This document shows positions 1 through 10,845 of a DNA stretch of 64,000 nucleotides, one piece after another. Every line of letters begins with the position of its first letter. Positions within the stretch are counted from its first letter, which is position 1. Below the pieces are notes generated by a model that was given only the letters and a program-made list of their open reading frames with translations, did no database searches and was not told the DNA's origin. The DNA is taken from NCBI RefSeq assembly GCF_001297705.1, contig NZ_LIRF01000008.1, positions 1 through 64,000 on the forward strand, given 5' to 3'. Made by a program: the position numbers and the translations under genes. The stretch is from Chryseobacterium sp. ERMR1:04 (GTDB lineage Bacteria; Bacteroidota; Bacteroidia; Flavobacteriales; Weeksellaceae).

Positions 1-1087
<1,087 letters not shown>

Positions 1088-1229
1088 GTTTGTCTGACTC
1101 ACTCAAAGTTATTAACGTTCTAGTCTTTTCCTTACTTGGTTGTTATATCTATTTTTCAATGATCTTCTTATATCTTACGCTTTTTACTATACCTAATTTT
1201 CTGTCGTTTTCAGTATAGATTTGCGTGTG

Positions 1230-1260
1230 CAAAAGTAAAACTTTATTTCTAATTGACAAA
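1230..1260 (-). promoter_or_regulatory. rrn promoter, proximal
   Basis: On the minus strand a -33 element TTTG (1257-1260) is followed after exactly 19 nt by TACTTTTG (1230-1237), a perfect match to the Bacteroidota -7 consensus TAnnTTTG. It points towards the 16S gene about 140 nt downstream. It is the nearest of three similar promoters. Confidence 0.75.
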
Positions 1261-1356
1261 GCGTTTTCTAACTTAATTTAGTGTCTTGTAAATAACCCTA
1301 ACCTCGTTTTCAACACTCCTTATCTTCTACTCCTCTGCTCCCGTTTTACCGGACTG

Positions 1357-1386
1357 CAAAGATACAAATCTTTTTAACTTTTCCAA
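1357..1386 (-). promoter_or_regulatory. rrn promoter, middle
   Basis: The minus strand carries TTG (1384-1386), a 19-nt spacer and TATCTTTG (1357-1364), again a perfect TAnnTTTG box. It is oriented to the 16S gene and lies about 125 nt upstream of the proximal promoter. Confidence 0.7.
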
Positions 1387-1492
1387 CTCTTTCTAAGAAA
1401 AAGTTTAAGTTATTTTTTGATTCGTTTTTGTTGTGTAGATATTGTCTTACTGTCTTCTGCGCTACCAATCAACATATCGTTTTTCAGTGGGG

Positions 1493-1525
1493 CAAAAGTA
1501 CTCTCTTTTTACCCACCACTCCAAA
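1493..1525 (-). promoter_or_regulatory. rrn promoter, distal
   Basis: The minus strand carries TTTG (1522-1525), a 21-nt spacer and TACTTTTG (1493-1500). The spacer is slightly long, so this one is less certain than the other two, but position and orientation fit a third tandem rRNA promoter. Confidence 0.55.
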
Positions 1526-1707
1526 CTTTATTAACTTAATGTGGAGATAATTGGTTTTTTGTGGAGAATTAGGCATACTAAATAATTGATTTTATTAACG
1601 TTATGTGATATTTTGTAGTTATCCACATTGTTCGATTTTAGTTTTGAATATGTTATAAGACTGCTTTATACTGCTTAAAATACTTTTGGGAAGTATTCCT
1701 ATTATAT

Positions 1708-1733
1708 ATAGGTTTTTGAAACCTATGAGGTTT
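1708..1733. repeat. REP-like palindrome, truncated copy
   Basis: ATAGGTTT (1708-1715) pairs with AAACCTAT (1719-1726), and the right arm continues as GAGGTTT. The right arm matches the hairpin beside the RAYT transposase at 62.6 kb. The left arm is shortened. Confidence 0.65.
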
Positions 1734-1880
1734 GGGTTGGGGCTTAGATGTGAGGCCTCAAGGAATTACTGTTTTTTGTTTCCCACAGATTTTCGCAGAT
1801 GTTTGAAAAGTTAGGTATAGAATGAATTGAGGATAGGTATTAGTGGATGGATGAAATGTTGATTTTTTACTCTTAAGGCA

Positions 1881-1912
1881 AACCTAACAGGTTTTTGAAA
1901 CCTGTTAGGTTT
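1881..1912. repeat. REP-like palindrome, variant copy
   Basis: AACCTAACAGGTTT (1881-1894) and AAACCTGTTAGGTT (1898-1911) form a perfect inverted repeat with a 3-nt loop. It is a sequence variant (TAACA instead of TCATA) of the palindromes flanking the transposase at 62.6-63.2 kb. Confidence 0.7.
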
Positions 1913-2021
1913 AAAGGCGATGAAGATTACCAATAAATAATCCCATCCCCGGGGCAGACCTTGAGGTATTTATCCTCGAATACATAGTTGTCTTATTTTA
2001 TTTCAAAGTATTTCATGAATC

Positions 2022-2104
2022 TGTCATTCTGAATGGAATGTAGTGGAGTGAAGAATCTCTACCCTTTTTTTGAATTTCGCTGTTGAGATCCTTACAGGAT
2101 GACA
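2022..2104. repeat. interspersed stem-loop repeat (TGTCATTCTGA type)
   Basis: TGTCATTCTG (2022-2031) pairs imperfectly with CAGGATGACA (2095-2104). Further in, GAAGAATCTC (2050-2059) pairs with GAGATCCTTA (2085-2094), giving a long hairpin. Similar strings occur at 63911-63936 (opposite orientation) and, degraded, near 28590-28625, so this looks like a dispersed non-coding repeat. Confidence 0.6.
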
Positions 2105-2343
2105 AACTTTATGGTGATAGTGACTGTTGAAAAGAACGTCCAATACCCTAGCCCAGATAGAAACGGGTACCCCGCAACATTGGATGGGAGTATGAGAGGG
2201 GTTGAGCGTTGGAGCGCGATGGCGTGAGGAGTATGAGTGGAGAGCTGGATGAAGCTTCTGAAAAATTTTGAGCTAGAGGAAGGAGGGTTTGAGAGTTGGA
2301 GAATGATGAATGAAAACTTTCAATCCACTAATTAATTGTCTGA

Positions 2344-2703
2344 TCAGAAAAATCGCTTGATTAGCAGCTTATAGGTAAAGTACCCGATTAAACAGCCGAT
2401 AGCGTCTGCTACGACATCTAAGAATTCCATGGACCGGCCTAATCCCATTTCCTCCTGAAGGATCTCGGTTAGGAAGCCGTATAAAAGAATGATTTGAAAA
2501 AAGTAAATGAATTTGATCTTAGGAAAGCTTGCAGTAAATAGGAAACCAAGTGCTGCAAATATGCTTAGGTGCACAACTTTATCGAATCCGTCGAACATAA
2601 ACCAATGCTCCTGGATCTCGTCTCCCGGCTTCAGGAGCATATAAGTAAGAAATGCCCAATAAATGGGCAATATCTTACTGAATATTTTTGAGATTTTATC
2701 CAA
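2344..2703 (-). CDS. VanZ-like membrane protein
   Basis: A small integral membrane protein of the VanZ family. Function is unknown in this clade; the family name comes from a teicoplanin-resistance protein. Visible features are a first hydrophobic segment (ILPIYWAFLTYMLL), the FDKVVHLSIFAALGF helix, a third helix (FFQIILLYGFLTEIL) followed by QEEMGLGRSMEFLDVVADAIGC, and a last helix. The QE...GR...D.VAD signature is typical of VanZ-like proteins. A start at ATG 2757 would overlap gcvH by 62 nt, so I prefer the TTG at 2703, which overlaps the gcvH stop codon and suggests translational coupling. The order sprA-gcvH-vanZ is conserved in flavobacteria. Confidence 0.8.
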   Translation of the reverse strand: MDKISKIFSKILPIYWAFLTYMLLKPGDEIQEHWFMFDGFDKVVHLSIFAALGFLFTASFPKIKFIYFFQIILLYGFLTEILQEEMGLGRSMEFLDVVADAIGCLIGYFTYKLLIKRFF

Positions 2704-3073
2704 TGATAGCTTGGTATTCTTCTGCTGTAAGTAATTCTGAATGATCTGCACCGTCAACCAATTCTAATTTGATGATCCATCCGTTTCCATAAGGATCTGA
2801 ATTTAACAATTCCGGTTGACCTTCTAATTCTGAATTAAATTCGATCACTTTTCCTGCGATAGGTAAGAATAGGTCTGAAACTGTTTTTACTGCTTCAACA
2901 CTTCCGAAAACTGCACCTCCTTCTAAATCTTCATCTACCGTATCTATATCTACATAAACGATATCTCCAAGTTCTCCTTGTGCAAAATCAGTAATACCAA
3001 TTGTAGCCACGTTTCCTTCAATCTTGATCCATTCGTGGTCCTTAGTGTACTTTAATTCTGATGGTGTGTTCAT
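2696..3073 (-). CDS. gcvH: Glycine cleavage system H protein
   Basis: Lipoyl carrier of the glycine cleavage complex; it shuttles the aminomethyl group between the P, T and L proteins in the cytoplasm. The 125-residue length is usual. The lipoylation motif FGSVEAVKTVSDL is present, with lipoyl Lys at residue 63, and the N-terminal YTKDHEWI and the C-terminal LNSDPYGNGWI are conserved. It lies 110 nt downstream of sprA, separated by a terminator hairpin, and its stop overlaps the proposed start of the VanZ-like gene. No other gcv genes are in the window. Confidence 0.97.
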   Translation of the reverse strand: MNTPSELKYTKDHEWIKIEGNVATIGITDFAQGELGDIVYVDIDTVDEDLEGGAVFGSVEAVKTVSDLFLPIAGKVIEFNSELEGQPELLNSDPYGNGWIIKLELVDGADHSELLTAEEYQAIIG

Positions 3074-3132
3074 TTTTAAATTTTTATTTTTACAAATGTA
3101 TTCAAAATAATAGTACGTTCAAATATTGAGTA

Positions 3133-3164
3133 TAAAAAATGTCCTTCAAAATTGAAGGACATTT
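3133..3164 (-). terminator. terminator after sprA
   Basis: AAATGTCCTTCAA (3137-3149) and TTGAAGGACATTT (3152-3164) form a 13-bp stem. On the minus strand it is followed by a run of T residues (down to 3133). It sits between sprA and gcvH, so gcvH probably has its own promoter or relies on read-through. Confidence 0.8.
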
Positions 3165-3183
3165 AGTTTTATGTTTGTTTATC

Positions 3184-6100
3184 TTAGAAACCGCCACCTG
3201 AATCTCCAAATGTAAATGTTGCAGAAAGTCCGGCTCTGATTGTTGACAGAGGGAATGCTGTTGAAATTTTATACTTGGAAGTCATTTGTTCGTAGAATAC
3301 TCTTAGGTTAAGATTTTCAGAAACGTTATAGTCTGCAGAAAGTCTGATGTTCATTAATTTCTGTCCACCTGTTACCTGAGAATCATCCAATAAGATATTC
3401 ATGATGCTTGTTCTGCTGTCTCTTAATGAGATATCACCTCTGATGTTAAGATCGCTTCCTTTTCCTCTTCCACGGCCTCTCACATTGGTCATTCCTAATC
3501 TGAAGTTACGAACGATGTATCCTAATCTTACTACATATTCTGTATTGGCATCTTCCGTAAGCGTATGGTTTACTAATCCTAATAGCAACATTCTTGCTCT
3601 GTTATACTGTAGCCCAAACTGGAAGTTGTTTCTCATCGTAACATCGATCCCAATAAGTGGTGAGAAGTTTTCAACATATCCTACCTGAGCGAATGTAAAT
3701 GGATTGATATAATCATTATTAACATCTCTCCCCGAACTCGTTAAAGAAGTCAGTGTATTGAAATAATCAACACTTGACTGTATCCCTGTTCCTGTATAGG
3801 TTGCTGTATAGCCGTGTAGGATATCAAACTTAGAGAACTGACCATTAATGAACGGTACATTTCTTAATCCTGAATAGGTTAGCTTCCAGTTTGGCAACGG
3901 AAGTCCTGCTTTTTTAGCATTTCCAATAAGTTTCGGCGCCTTTCCTTCAACCGCTGCTCTAAACGCAGGAATCAAAACATAAGCATTCGAAATACTGTGT
4001 CCTTCTGTATAACCGTCTGTTCCTATGTTGCCACCCATTTGCTGAGAGATTGCTTTTGCATTGTCTTTAATCGTCTGGAAGAGCGCCTGCCCCTCAGTGA
4101 AGGATGTTTTAAGAAGTATTACAGAGTTTGAATACGTCACAAAATCATTTCCAAACGTATAATTAGGATTTGGGTTCCCGTTACTATCTCTATAATTGAA
4201 TCCTGTTTGCGTGAAGTTTCTGTTATAGGTATGCAAAGCACTCACATCAATTCTTAAATCATTCATTGGCATGATCTGTAAATTGGCCCTCAACTCTTTT
4301 GTAGACATTTTGATATAAGGATCCGTCATAAATTCTGAATCACTTACCCAGCCATTTTCCATTACCAATCTTCTAATATCTGCCTGTGAACCGAATAAGA
4401 ATCCAAGTGTTGGACCTCCTAACGTTTGGCCATATCCATAGAAATTAGGCGCAGATAATAATCCAGGAAGTACAGTACCATTATTTTCAGAATAATTAAC
4501 GTTTAACTGTTTAAATGATGTTAATAAGAATGCTGCACTTTGCAATGGTGTTAACTTATTCTTGAATTTATAGTTTTTATACTTATATCTGTTCTTCTCC
4601 CATTGCTGCGTGTATACATTATTAAGAGAGTCGGTTTCCTGCTTACGCTTTTGAAGCTTACTCGATATGTTTTTGAAATACTTAAACTGTCCAAAGAACT
4701 TAGGGAAATCAGCTGTTGCTGTTGCCTGAATAACACTTGTATTCTGCCCGATAGATCCTAAACTTCCATTTGGAGATGAAAGCAATGCTGTAGATCTTGC
4801 ATTCCAGTTATAGGTAAATCCGTATCCTACTTCTGCATCAATAAAATCCATATACGGAAGATATTGGAATGGTAGTTTGTAATTCAACTGAACTCTATGG
4901 TTGTACAATACCGGTCTTCCCGCTCTGAATATATTTCCAAAGATTGCCGTATTATCCATTGTGTTTACATCCACGTTATCATTCAGCGTTCTTGTTACAG
5001 AGTTAATTTCAAGCTTCAATGATTTAGTAAAGTTGAAACCTAGTCCATACTGCCAACCAAAATAGAAATTTCTATTTCTAATTGCTGCAAAATCATCTGC
5101 GATATTACCGCTTAAGATGGATTCGATATTTCTAAATTCAAGTTCATTATAATTTCTGTCAATTTCTGTTCTGAAAGATAATCTTGTAGGAACCGGATTG
5201 AAATTAAACTCTTTGATCCATCTTAGATATTTTGTAGACTTTGCCGTATCGCTGATCATTTTATTGAACGGCTTCACTACCCATGGTTTGAAAGTATAGT
5301 TATAATCTACATACCCTCTCAGATATTGCCTATAGTTTTTCTTTGTGTAGATATCTCTAAAATAATCGTCATTATAAACCGCCGTAACAGAAACGTTTTC
5401 CACATCATAGAATTTAGGCTTCTTGTTTGGGTTCATTCTTTCCTTGTGCATATTCACAATACCCAAACTTCTTTGTTGAGTATATGTTCTTGCCACTTTC
5501 TTAAGCTGATCTTTATTGGCTGCCTTATTGAACTCAACATCGGTATCCAAAGGATTGTATTTTGGATCTTCAATGGTTTGTGAATAAGAATAGTTTAATG
5601 GAATTTTCACCCCACTCTTTTCAGGAAGGAACTTGTCTACATTAATTGCCGTATTGATACTGAATGCAGATTGTGTAGACTGATTTCTTTCCGCTGGTTT
5701 AGAATCAATATTCCCGAAACCAACAGACGTATATGATGCACTTGTATTCACAACTGCAAAATCTCCAAGGTTGAAATTTAAGCTCGCATTACCTGCGTAT
5801 CCTCCGTCATTTTCAATTTCAGAAAGACGAATCTCATTCACCCAAAGTACTCTGTCTATTGCAATATCTCCTCTTGTTCTAGCATTTCTAATCCCTAAAA
5901 CAATAGAGGTTACATTTCCTAAACTCGGGCGACCTTTAATATAAATCTTCTTGAAGTTGATATCACTTCCAAATTGATTGTCCATAATTCTTTTGGCAAT
6001 ATCATTTGGATTATTTTTATCTCTTCTTATTTTAGCATCTACAAAATCTTGGATATCCAGATCTACATTATTCTCCATTGGCCATATATCCAATGGTGCT

Positions 6101-9100
6101 GTAGCTGATCTAGGAGTAATTCTCAAAGAAGCTTCATATTCATAATAGTTATCTGTTGCATCATTTCCAAAACGAATAAAGAATTTTGTGTCTTTATCTA
6201 GTCCATCCACTCTATTCTTAGGATCTTCAGCATGTACAAAAAGTTTTAGCTTCTTGTATCTTCTCATATCTAATGAAGCATTCTTAAATACCCCTCTTGC
6301 CTCTGTACTAGGCAAATTACTAGCCTTCATATATAAAGAAGCTTCATTCTGTCTCTGCGCGCCTGCATTTCCACTTAGTACCTGTCTGTCAATTCCCGGA
6401 GGCAATACATAAGGTGGTTGGTTTAGTGCATTTTCTTCAATATTTACACTTCCTATTTCAAAATTATTTGGATCAGTAACTGCAATTGTACCTTCATCAG
6501 TTGCAGGATCAGCATTATTGTCTGTTCCATATACCGCAAAGTTTTTAGGATATCTTCTCCAGTCTGATCTTACTAAATCTAATGTTCCAAACCTCAACGT
6601 TGAAGTCTGATCAAAACCTGTTAATAATAATCTTGCAAATCTTACATTATTAAGAACATCTTGAGCATGATCTCCTGCAGTAGCTACATACTGAGCGATA
6701 GGCACTCTGAATAAATACCACTTTACCTGATCCGTCTGTCCGTTTTGGAAGCTTGCTTCAACAGTTTTAACATCTACAATATTATTTTGGCCTAACGTTA
6801 AACTTCCTTTATCTAGTTTTACTTCATATTGATTATAGCTTTCATTTTGATCTAAGTTATAATCTCTATTGATATCTTCAGCATCTGGAGTTTGAGAAGA
6901 TACTTCTAAGGAGTTAGCCTGAGAGTTTCCTTCCGGGCCTCTGAAATATTTATATCTCTGAATAAGTGATGCTGCCTGACTTCCTGTAAATTTATCTGAC
7001 ATAAAAAATACGAAATCATCTACCGCAGGATCGGCAATATTCGTCACAGGATTAGTGAAGGTATTTCCAAACCTTGCAGCTTCCTGTTCTGAGCTTAACC
7101 CATCATATCCTACATCCTGAGCTCTTCTGTCATCTCCTTCACTTGAGAATGCATACAAAATTGGCGGTTGTTTTGGTTGAGTTCCCCAATTTGTACTTGT
7201 TGTAGTAGAAGGCGTAGATCCGGTAGGCAACCCATTCTCGTATTGCATTTGTCCATCTTTCAATACATCTTCAGAAACGTTTCCTAACTGTAGTAAAAGT
7301 TTAGGATTAACCCCTAAATTATTTCCATCAGCATAAGGATCCATCATCCAGAATTCTACATATTCAATATTAGAATTCACAAAGTTGGAAATACTGATTG
7401 GTCTCATAATACCTGCCCATCTCTGCTGTGTTGTTTCATTGGCAGGGTTCACATTATAAGGACCTCTTTCCTGAGGATAGTAAGATATATCGAAAGTATT
7501 GGTGAAAGTTTGTTCACCTGCTACAAAATCTCTGTTGTTAAAAATCTCCGAAAGCTGAACCCTTCTCGAGGCGTGATTGGAAACTGACTGTGGTGTAATT
7601 CCCGCAGGTGCTTTCCCTCCTACTCCCCAGAATCTCGGGTCAATATTATACCAAGATAATAGTCCTCTTCCATATCCATTCGTAAGATCATTATTTAATC
7701 CTGCGTTCTGAAACAAAGGATCTGATTTATTCTTTTCAGGTTTCGATGCTAAGCTCCAAGCCGTAGGTTCTTTTAATGAAATCTTAGAAGTTGTTTGTTC
7801 AAAATCATCAATATAAGATTGATCATTTGTCCCTTTATTAAGGCCCGGAAGTAAATAAGCTGCTTCCATTTTGAAATTCAAATTAGAGGGCGCCTCTGTA
7901 TTTACCAAAGGAATCTTATCTGTTAATCTCGTAAGGAAAGGAAGTTGATTATTATACATTAAGTTAACCCCAGCCATTGTGTTGTTAACGGCTTCCTGGC
8001 CATAGTTTACTTTTTGGGTAAGCGGAGATTCTGAGTAATTAACAACCGTTCCTCCAAAAATAAAGTTCTCATTAACTCTTCTTTCTAAATTTAGTCCTAA
8101 GAATCTTTTTCTTTGGGTATTAAAGGTTAATTGATTTTCTAATGCGATATTAATAGCCTGACCTGATTGTTTTACCTGCTCATTGATAACAGTAACTGTT
8201 CCCAGCATATAGTCAACAGTATAGTCAACACCTTCTGTTAACTGTACGCCATTTGCTGAAACTTTTACGGAACCCTGCGGAACATTTACTGCTCCAAGAG
8301 AAATCCCTTGGCCTTGTGTTCCTTTGTAACGTCCTTCTAATGTATATCGTTGGGCTAGGTTATTTGATGACGCTACTTGCTTCTGCTGAGTATACAACTC
8401 ATTGTACACATATTGTGGATCATTACTTCCCAATACCTGTGACATATATTTACCAAAAGGCTGAGCTTTGGTAAAGATAACCTTTCCTGTTTCCGGCCGA
8501 ATTGTGATACCATTTACAAAGTCAAAAATACCATCTCCTGTAGAGCTTCCATTATTCTGTAAATCTCCGTTTGTGTTGAGACGGTCCCAGTTAAGTAATT
8601 TCAATAAGTTGGTATCCTTAACAATGGTATTTGGAAGATAATTTACTTTACCCCCTGTTTGTGAATCTCTATAGAATACATTTAAGATAAACCCATCCTG
8701 ATTTACCTGCCCTGCATCTAAAGAATAGATGTTCTTCATCATCAGGTCCCACATCGGAGAAGCAACATTCAACTTATTGTTTACTCTTAAGACCTTAGTA
8801 ACCAATACAGGGCTTTCTTCGGAGAATTCTCCTACTTTATACACCTGATTGCTTCCGTTAACGGTATAAGAATAAGAAACTGCTAAAAGCTGATTATCAT
8901 TCAGTTTTTGATTTAAAGAGATATATCCTAATTGGGGCTGTAGTGTATATTCGTTAGAATTTAATCTTCTTGCCTTTTTATTAAAAATAAATTCCTCACT
9001 ATTTTGATACGGCGCAGCACTTCCGGGGAAAGTTTTCCCTTGTAAAGCATCAGCATAATTCGTCCCTGCATCTCTTGGTGTTCCCATTGTAGTGGAAACT

Positions 9101-10257
9101 GCCTGATAAAGTCCGTTTTGTGTATTATCCGGTAATCCTGAAGGCCCTTCCCCCAAGTCTCTAATCCCTACAATACTTTTCTGATACGCTAAGTTACTAT
9201 TCCCTTGATCCAGCACCCAGACTTCTAATCTTGTAATACTGATTTTTGAATTGATCTGAGGATAATTAAGCAATGAATTGTCATAGTTATCTAAGAAATA
9301 ATGGCCCAAGAAGTAATGCTGATTATCTTCATAATCTATGGCATTCATCTTGAAGTTATTCACTACTCCACCTCCTTGTACTACAATATTTCGGGCTTCT
9401 CCTTGTTGTTGAGAAAGTACAACTGTTCCAAAAGTTTTACCTAATTGGAATTCTGTTTTAACCCCAAAAAGAGACTGTGAGCCTCGTATTAAACTGGTTG
9501 AAAGTGGCATATTTACGTTACCAAATTCAACTCTTTTTATAATTTTATCTTCTCCTCCCGCATTAGGCTGATCTACATTTCCAAGACCTTTTTGCTGAAG
9601 ATCTTTCCAGCTTCCTTTTGCCTGCCAAACTAAGTTCATCCTATTTTCAAAAGCAAACCCACTTTGGGTATCATAATTGGCTTTTAGCTGAAGGTTTTCT
9701 CCTACTTTACCTAATAAACCAAGCTGAATTCTCTGATTAATATCAAAGGTAAAACTGGTTCTGTTTTGTGGTAAAATTAATGGATTGTCTATTTTCTGGT
9801 ACAAACCTGCAAAATCAAAAGAGGCATATCCGGAAGGGATAATTTCAATCTTGTTGCTTCCGAAAATGGTTTCGAAAAGTTTATTTCGAATGGTTAAAGA
9901 AGGAATCAAACCTTTTCTTCGGGCATCACTTTTGTCTTTTCTGAACATCAAACTGTACTTGTCTGATTTCTCTTTGTAGTACGCCTTGGTTTGTGAAGCC
10001 AACATAAACTCCTTATAATCTTCAGGAGACATAGCCGTTGGCGGCCCGGTTATTGTATTACCAATCTTAGGGTATACGTAATACATGCCTGTTTTTACAT
10101 CGTAAAAGGCTTCATACCTCGTAGGATCTGCCAGTTCATAGTCTTTCTTTATGATTGCGGTATCACGTACTGGTCGCTGCTGCGCAAAAGTACTTACTGA
10201 TACACACAGAAAGGACAGGAACAAAAATATATTGAGAAACTTATTATTCGCCACCAA
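3184..10257 (-). CDS. sprA: SprA, type IX secretion system outer-membrane translocon
   Basis: A giant outer-membrane protein of 2357 residues. SprA is the 36-strand beta-barrel channel through which T9SS substrates leave the cell and is needed for gliding in motile flavobacteria. A signal peptide (FLNIFLFLSFLCVSVSTFAQ) precedes the mature N-terminus. The barrel is rich in alternating aromatic/polar strands and ends in a Phe-containing terminus (TFGDSGGGF). Size and context (ruvA upstream, gcvH and vanZ downstream) match sprA in other flavobacteria. Translation seems to begin at TTG 10257 or GTG 10254, only a few nt after the ruvA stop, implying coupling. T9SS sorting tails elsewhere in this window (38741, 44768, 54523) supply likely cargo. 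Confidence 0.96.
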   Translation of the reverse strand: MVANNKFLNIFLFLSFLCVSVSTFAQQRPVRDTAIIKKDYELADPTRYEAFYDVKTGMYYVYPKIGNTITGPPTAMSPEDYKEFMLASQTKAYYKEKSDKYSLMFRKDKSDARRKGLIPSLTIRNKLFETIFGSNKIEIIPSGYASFDFAGLYQKIDNPLILPQNRTSFTFDINQRIQLGLLGKVGENLQLKANYDTQSGFAFENRMNLVWQAKGSWKDLQQKGLGNVDQPNAGGEDKIIKRVEFGNVNMPLSTSLIRGSQSLFGVKTEFQLGKTFGTVVLSQQQGEARNIVVQGGGVVNNFKMNAIDYEDNQHYFLGHYFLDNYDNSLLNYPQINSKISITRLEVWVLDQGNSNLAYQKSIVGIRDLGEGPSGLPDNTQNGLYQAVSTTMGTPRDAGTNYADALQGKTFPGSAAPYQNSEEFIFNKKARRLNSNEYTLQPQLGYISLNQKLNDNQLLAVSYSYTVNGSNQVYKVGEFSEESPVLVTKVLRVNNKLNVASPMWDLMMKNIYSLDAGQVNQDGFILNVFYRDSQTGGKVNYLPNTIVKDTNLLKLLNWDRLNTNGDLQNNGSSTGDGIFDFVNGITIRPETGKVIFTKAQPFGKYMSQVLGSNDPQYVYNELYTQQKQVASSNNLAQRYTLEGRYKGTQGQGISLGAVNVPQGSVKVSANGVQLTEGVDYTVDYMLGTVTVINEQVKQSGQAINIALENQLTFNTQRKRFLGLNLERRVNENFIFGGTVVNYSESPLTQKVNYGQEAVNNTMAGVNLMYNNQLPFLTRLTDKIPLVNTEAPSNLNFKMEAAYLLPGLNKGTNDQSYIDDFEQTTSKISLKEPTAWSLASKPEKNKSDPLFQNAGLNNDLTNGYGRGLLSWYNIDPRFWGVGGKAPAGITPQSVSNHASRRVQLSEIFNNRDFVAGEQTFTNTFDISYYPQERGPYNVNPANETTQQRWAGIMRPISISNFVNSNIEYVEFWMMDPYADGNNLGVNPKLLLQLGNVSEDVLKDGQMQYENGLPTGSTPSTTTSTNWGTQPKQPPILYAFSSEGDDRRAQDVGYDGLSSEQEAARFGNTFTNPVTNIADPAVDDFVFFMSDKFTGSQAASLIQRYKYFRGPEGNSQANSLEVSSQTPDAEDINRDYNLDQNESYNQYEVKLDKGSLTLGQNNIVDVKTVEASFQNGQTDQVKWYLFRVPIAQYVATAGDHAQDVLNNVRFARLLLTGFDQTSTLRFGTLDLVRSDWRRYPKNFAVYGTDNNADPATDEGTIAVTDPNNFEIGSVNIEENALNQPPYVLPPGIDRQVLSGNAGAQRQNEASLYMKASNLPSTEARGVFKNASLDMRRYKKLKLFVHAEDPKNRVDGLDKDTKFFIRFGNDATDNYYEYEASLRITPRSATAPLDIWPMENNVDLDIQDFVDAKIRRDKNNPNDIAKRIMDNQFGSDINFKKIYIKGRPSLGNVTSIVLGIRNARTRGDIAIDRVLWVNEIRLSEIENDGGYAGNASLNFNLGDFAVVNTSASYTSVGFGNIDSKPAERNQSTQSAFSINTAINVDKFLPEKSGVKIPLNYSYSQTIEDPKYNPLDTDVEFNKAANKDQLKKVARTYTQQRSLGIVNMHKERMNPNKKPKFYDVENVSVTAVYNDDYFRDIYTKKNYRQYLRGYVDYNYTFKPWVVKPFNKMISDTAKSTKYLRWIKEFNFNPVPTRLSFRTEIDRNYNELEFRNIESILSGNIADDFAAIRNRNFYFGWQYGLGFNFTKSLKLEINSVTRTLNDNVDVNTMDNTAIFGNIFRAGRPVLYNHRVQLNYKLPFQYLPYMDFIDAEVGYGFTYNWNARSTALLSSPNGSLGSIGQNTSVIQATATADFPKFFGQFKYFKNISSKLQKRKQETDSLNNVYTQQWEKNRYKYKNYKFKNKLTPLQSAAFLLTSFKQLNVNYSENNGTVLPGLLSAPNFYGYGQTLGGPTLGFLFGSQADIRRLVMENGWVSDSEFMTDPYIKMSTKELRANLQIMPMNDLRIDVSALHTYNRNFTQTGFNYRDSNGNPNPNYTFGNDFVTYSNSVILLKTSFTEGQALFQTIKDNAKAISQQMGGNIGTDGYTEGHSISNAYVLIPAFRAAVEGKAPKLIGNAKKAGLPLPNWKLTYSGLRNVPFINGQFSKFDILHGYTATYTGTGIQSSVDYFNTLTSLTSSGRDVNNDYINPFTFAQVGYVENFSPLIGIDVTMRNNFQFGLQYNRARMLLLGLVNHTLTEDANTEYVVRLGYIVRNFRLGMTNVRGRGRGKGSDLNIRGDISLRDSRTSIMNILLDDSQVTGGQKLMNIRLSADYNVSENLNLRVFYEQMTSKYKISTAFPLSTIRAGLSATFTFGDSGGGF

Positions 10258-10260
10258 ATG

Positions 10261-10845
10261 TTAAATGTTTTTTAAGATTTGTTTAACCAATTCTTCTACC
10301 GAAATAGCTGAATTTTGTTTTATTATTTTATCTGCAATCTTCTCGCTCATTCTTTTAGGAATCCCTAAAACTTCTAATGCAGATAACGATTCTTCTTTGA
10401 TTTTATTATCCACAAATGTAGAAATATTTTCTTCTGCATTGGTGAATTTCTGGACCTTATCCTTTAAATCAACAATAATTCTTTCAGCAGTTTTCACCCC
10501 TAAACCTTTGGCCTTTTGGATCAATGCGCTGTTCTTGGAAACAATGGCAGTCGCGATCTCATCAAGACTTAAAGTAGATAGTAAAATAAGCGCAGAAACA
10601 GCCCCTACCCCATTAACACTTATTAACAAATTAAACATTTCTTTTTCAGAACGAGTGTTAAAACCAAAAAGTAAGTGAGCATCTTCACGGATGATCTGTT
10701 GAATAAAAAGTACAGTTGCCTGATTCAAAATCAGGGTTTGTGAGGTCATTAAGCTAATACCTACATAGTAACCCACTCCTTGTACGTTGATTACTGCGTA
10801 AGTAGGCGTAAGTTCTTGAACAGTGCCTTGTAAAGAAAATATCAT
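10261..10845 (-). CDS. ruvA: Holliday junction branch migration protein RuvA
   Basis: DNA-binding subunit of the RuvAB complex, which binds four-way junctions and loads the RuvB motor. The 194-residue protein starts with the OB-fold domain (MIFSLQGTVQELTPTYAVINVQGVGY). It has the helix-hairpin-helix segments NGVGAVSALILLS and KGLGVKTAERIIVDLKDK, and a C-terminal RuvB-contacting domain (ALEVLGIPKRMSEKIADKII). It is immediately upstream of sprA with a 3-nt gap, the conserved flavobacterial arrangement. Confidence 0.97.
   Translation of the reverse strand: MIFSLQGTVQELTPTYAVINVQGVGYYVGISLMTSQTLILNQATVLFIQQIIREDAHLLFGFNTRSEKEMFNLLISVNGVGAVSALILLSTLSLDEIATAIVSKNSALIQKAKGLGVKTAERIIVDLKDKVQKFTNAEENISTFVDNKIKEESLSALEVLGIPKRMSEKIADKIIKQNSAISVEELVKQILKNI

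Larger units (their letters stand above)
1088..2343. other. gene-free region upstream of rRNA operon
   Basis: This 1.26-kb stretch has no convincing protein gene on either strand. It holds the three rrn promoters, two AACCT-type palindromes (1708-1733 and 1881-1912) and a stem-loop repeat (2022-2104). The last 200 nt (about 2140-2300) are more GC-rich and purine-biased than their surroundings. They include the short string CTAGCCCAGATAGAAACGGG (2148-2167), which resembles intergenic sequence I recall from other Flavobacteriaceae but cannot name. Confidence 0.6.

Noticed and set aside
3401..9979. Several 60-95 aa ORFs antisense or in other frames of sprA
   Set aside because: Shadows of the long sprA frame; composition follows the opposite-strand codons and none has a start context or motif.
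10265..10678. 137-aa ORF antisense to ruvA
   Set aside because: ruvA is certain on the minus strand; this frame is its complement and lacks any recognisable domain.
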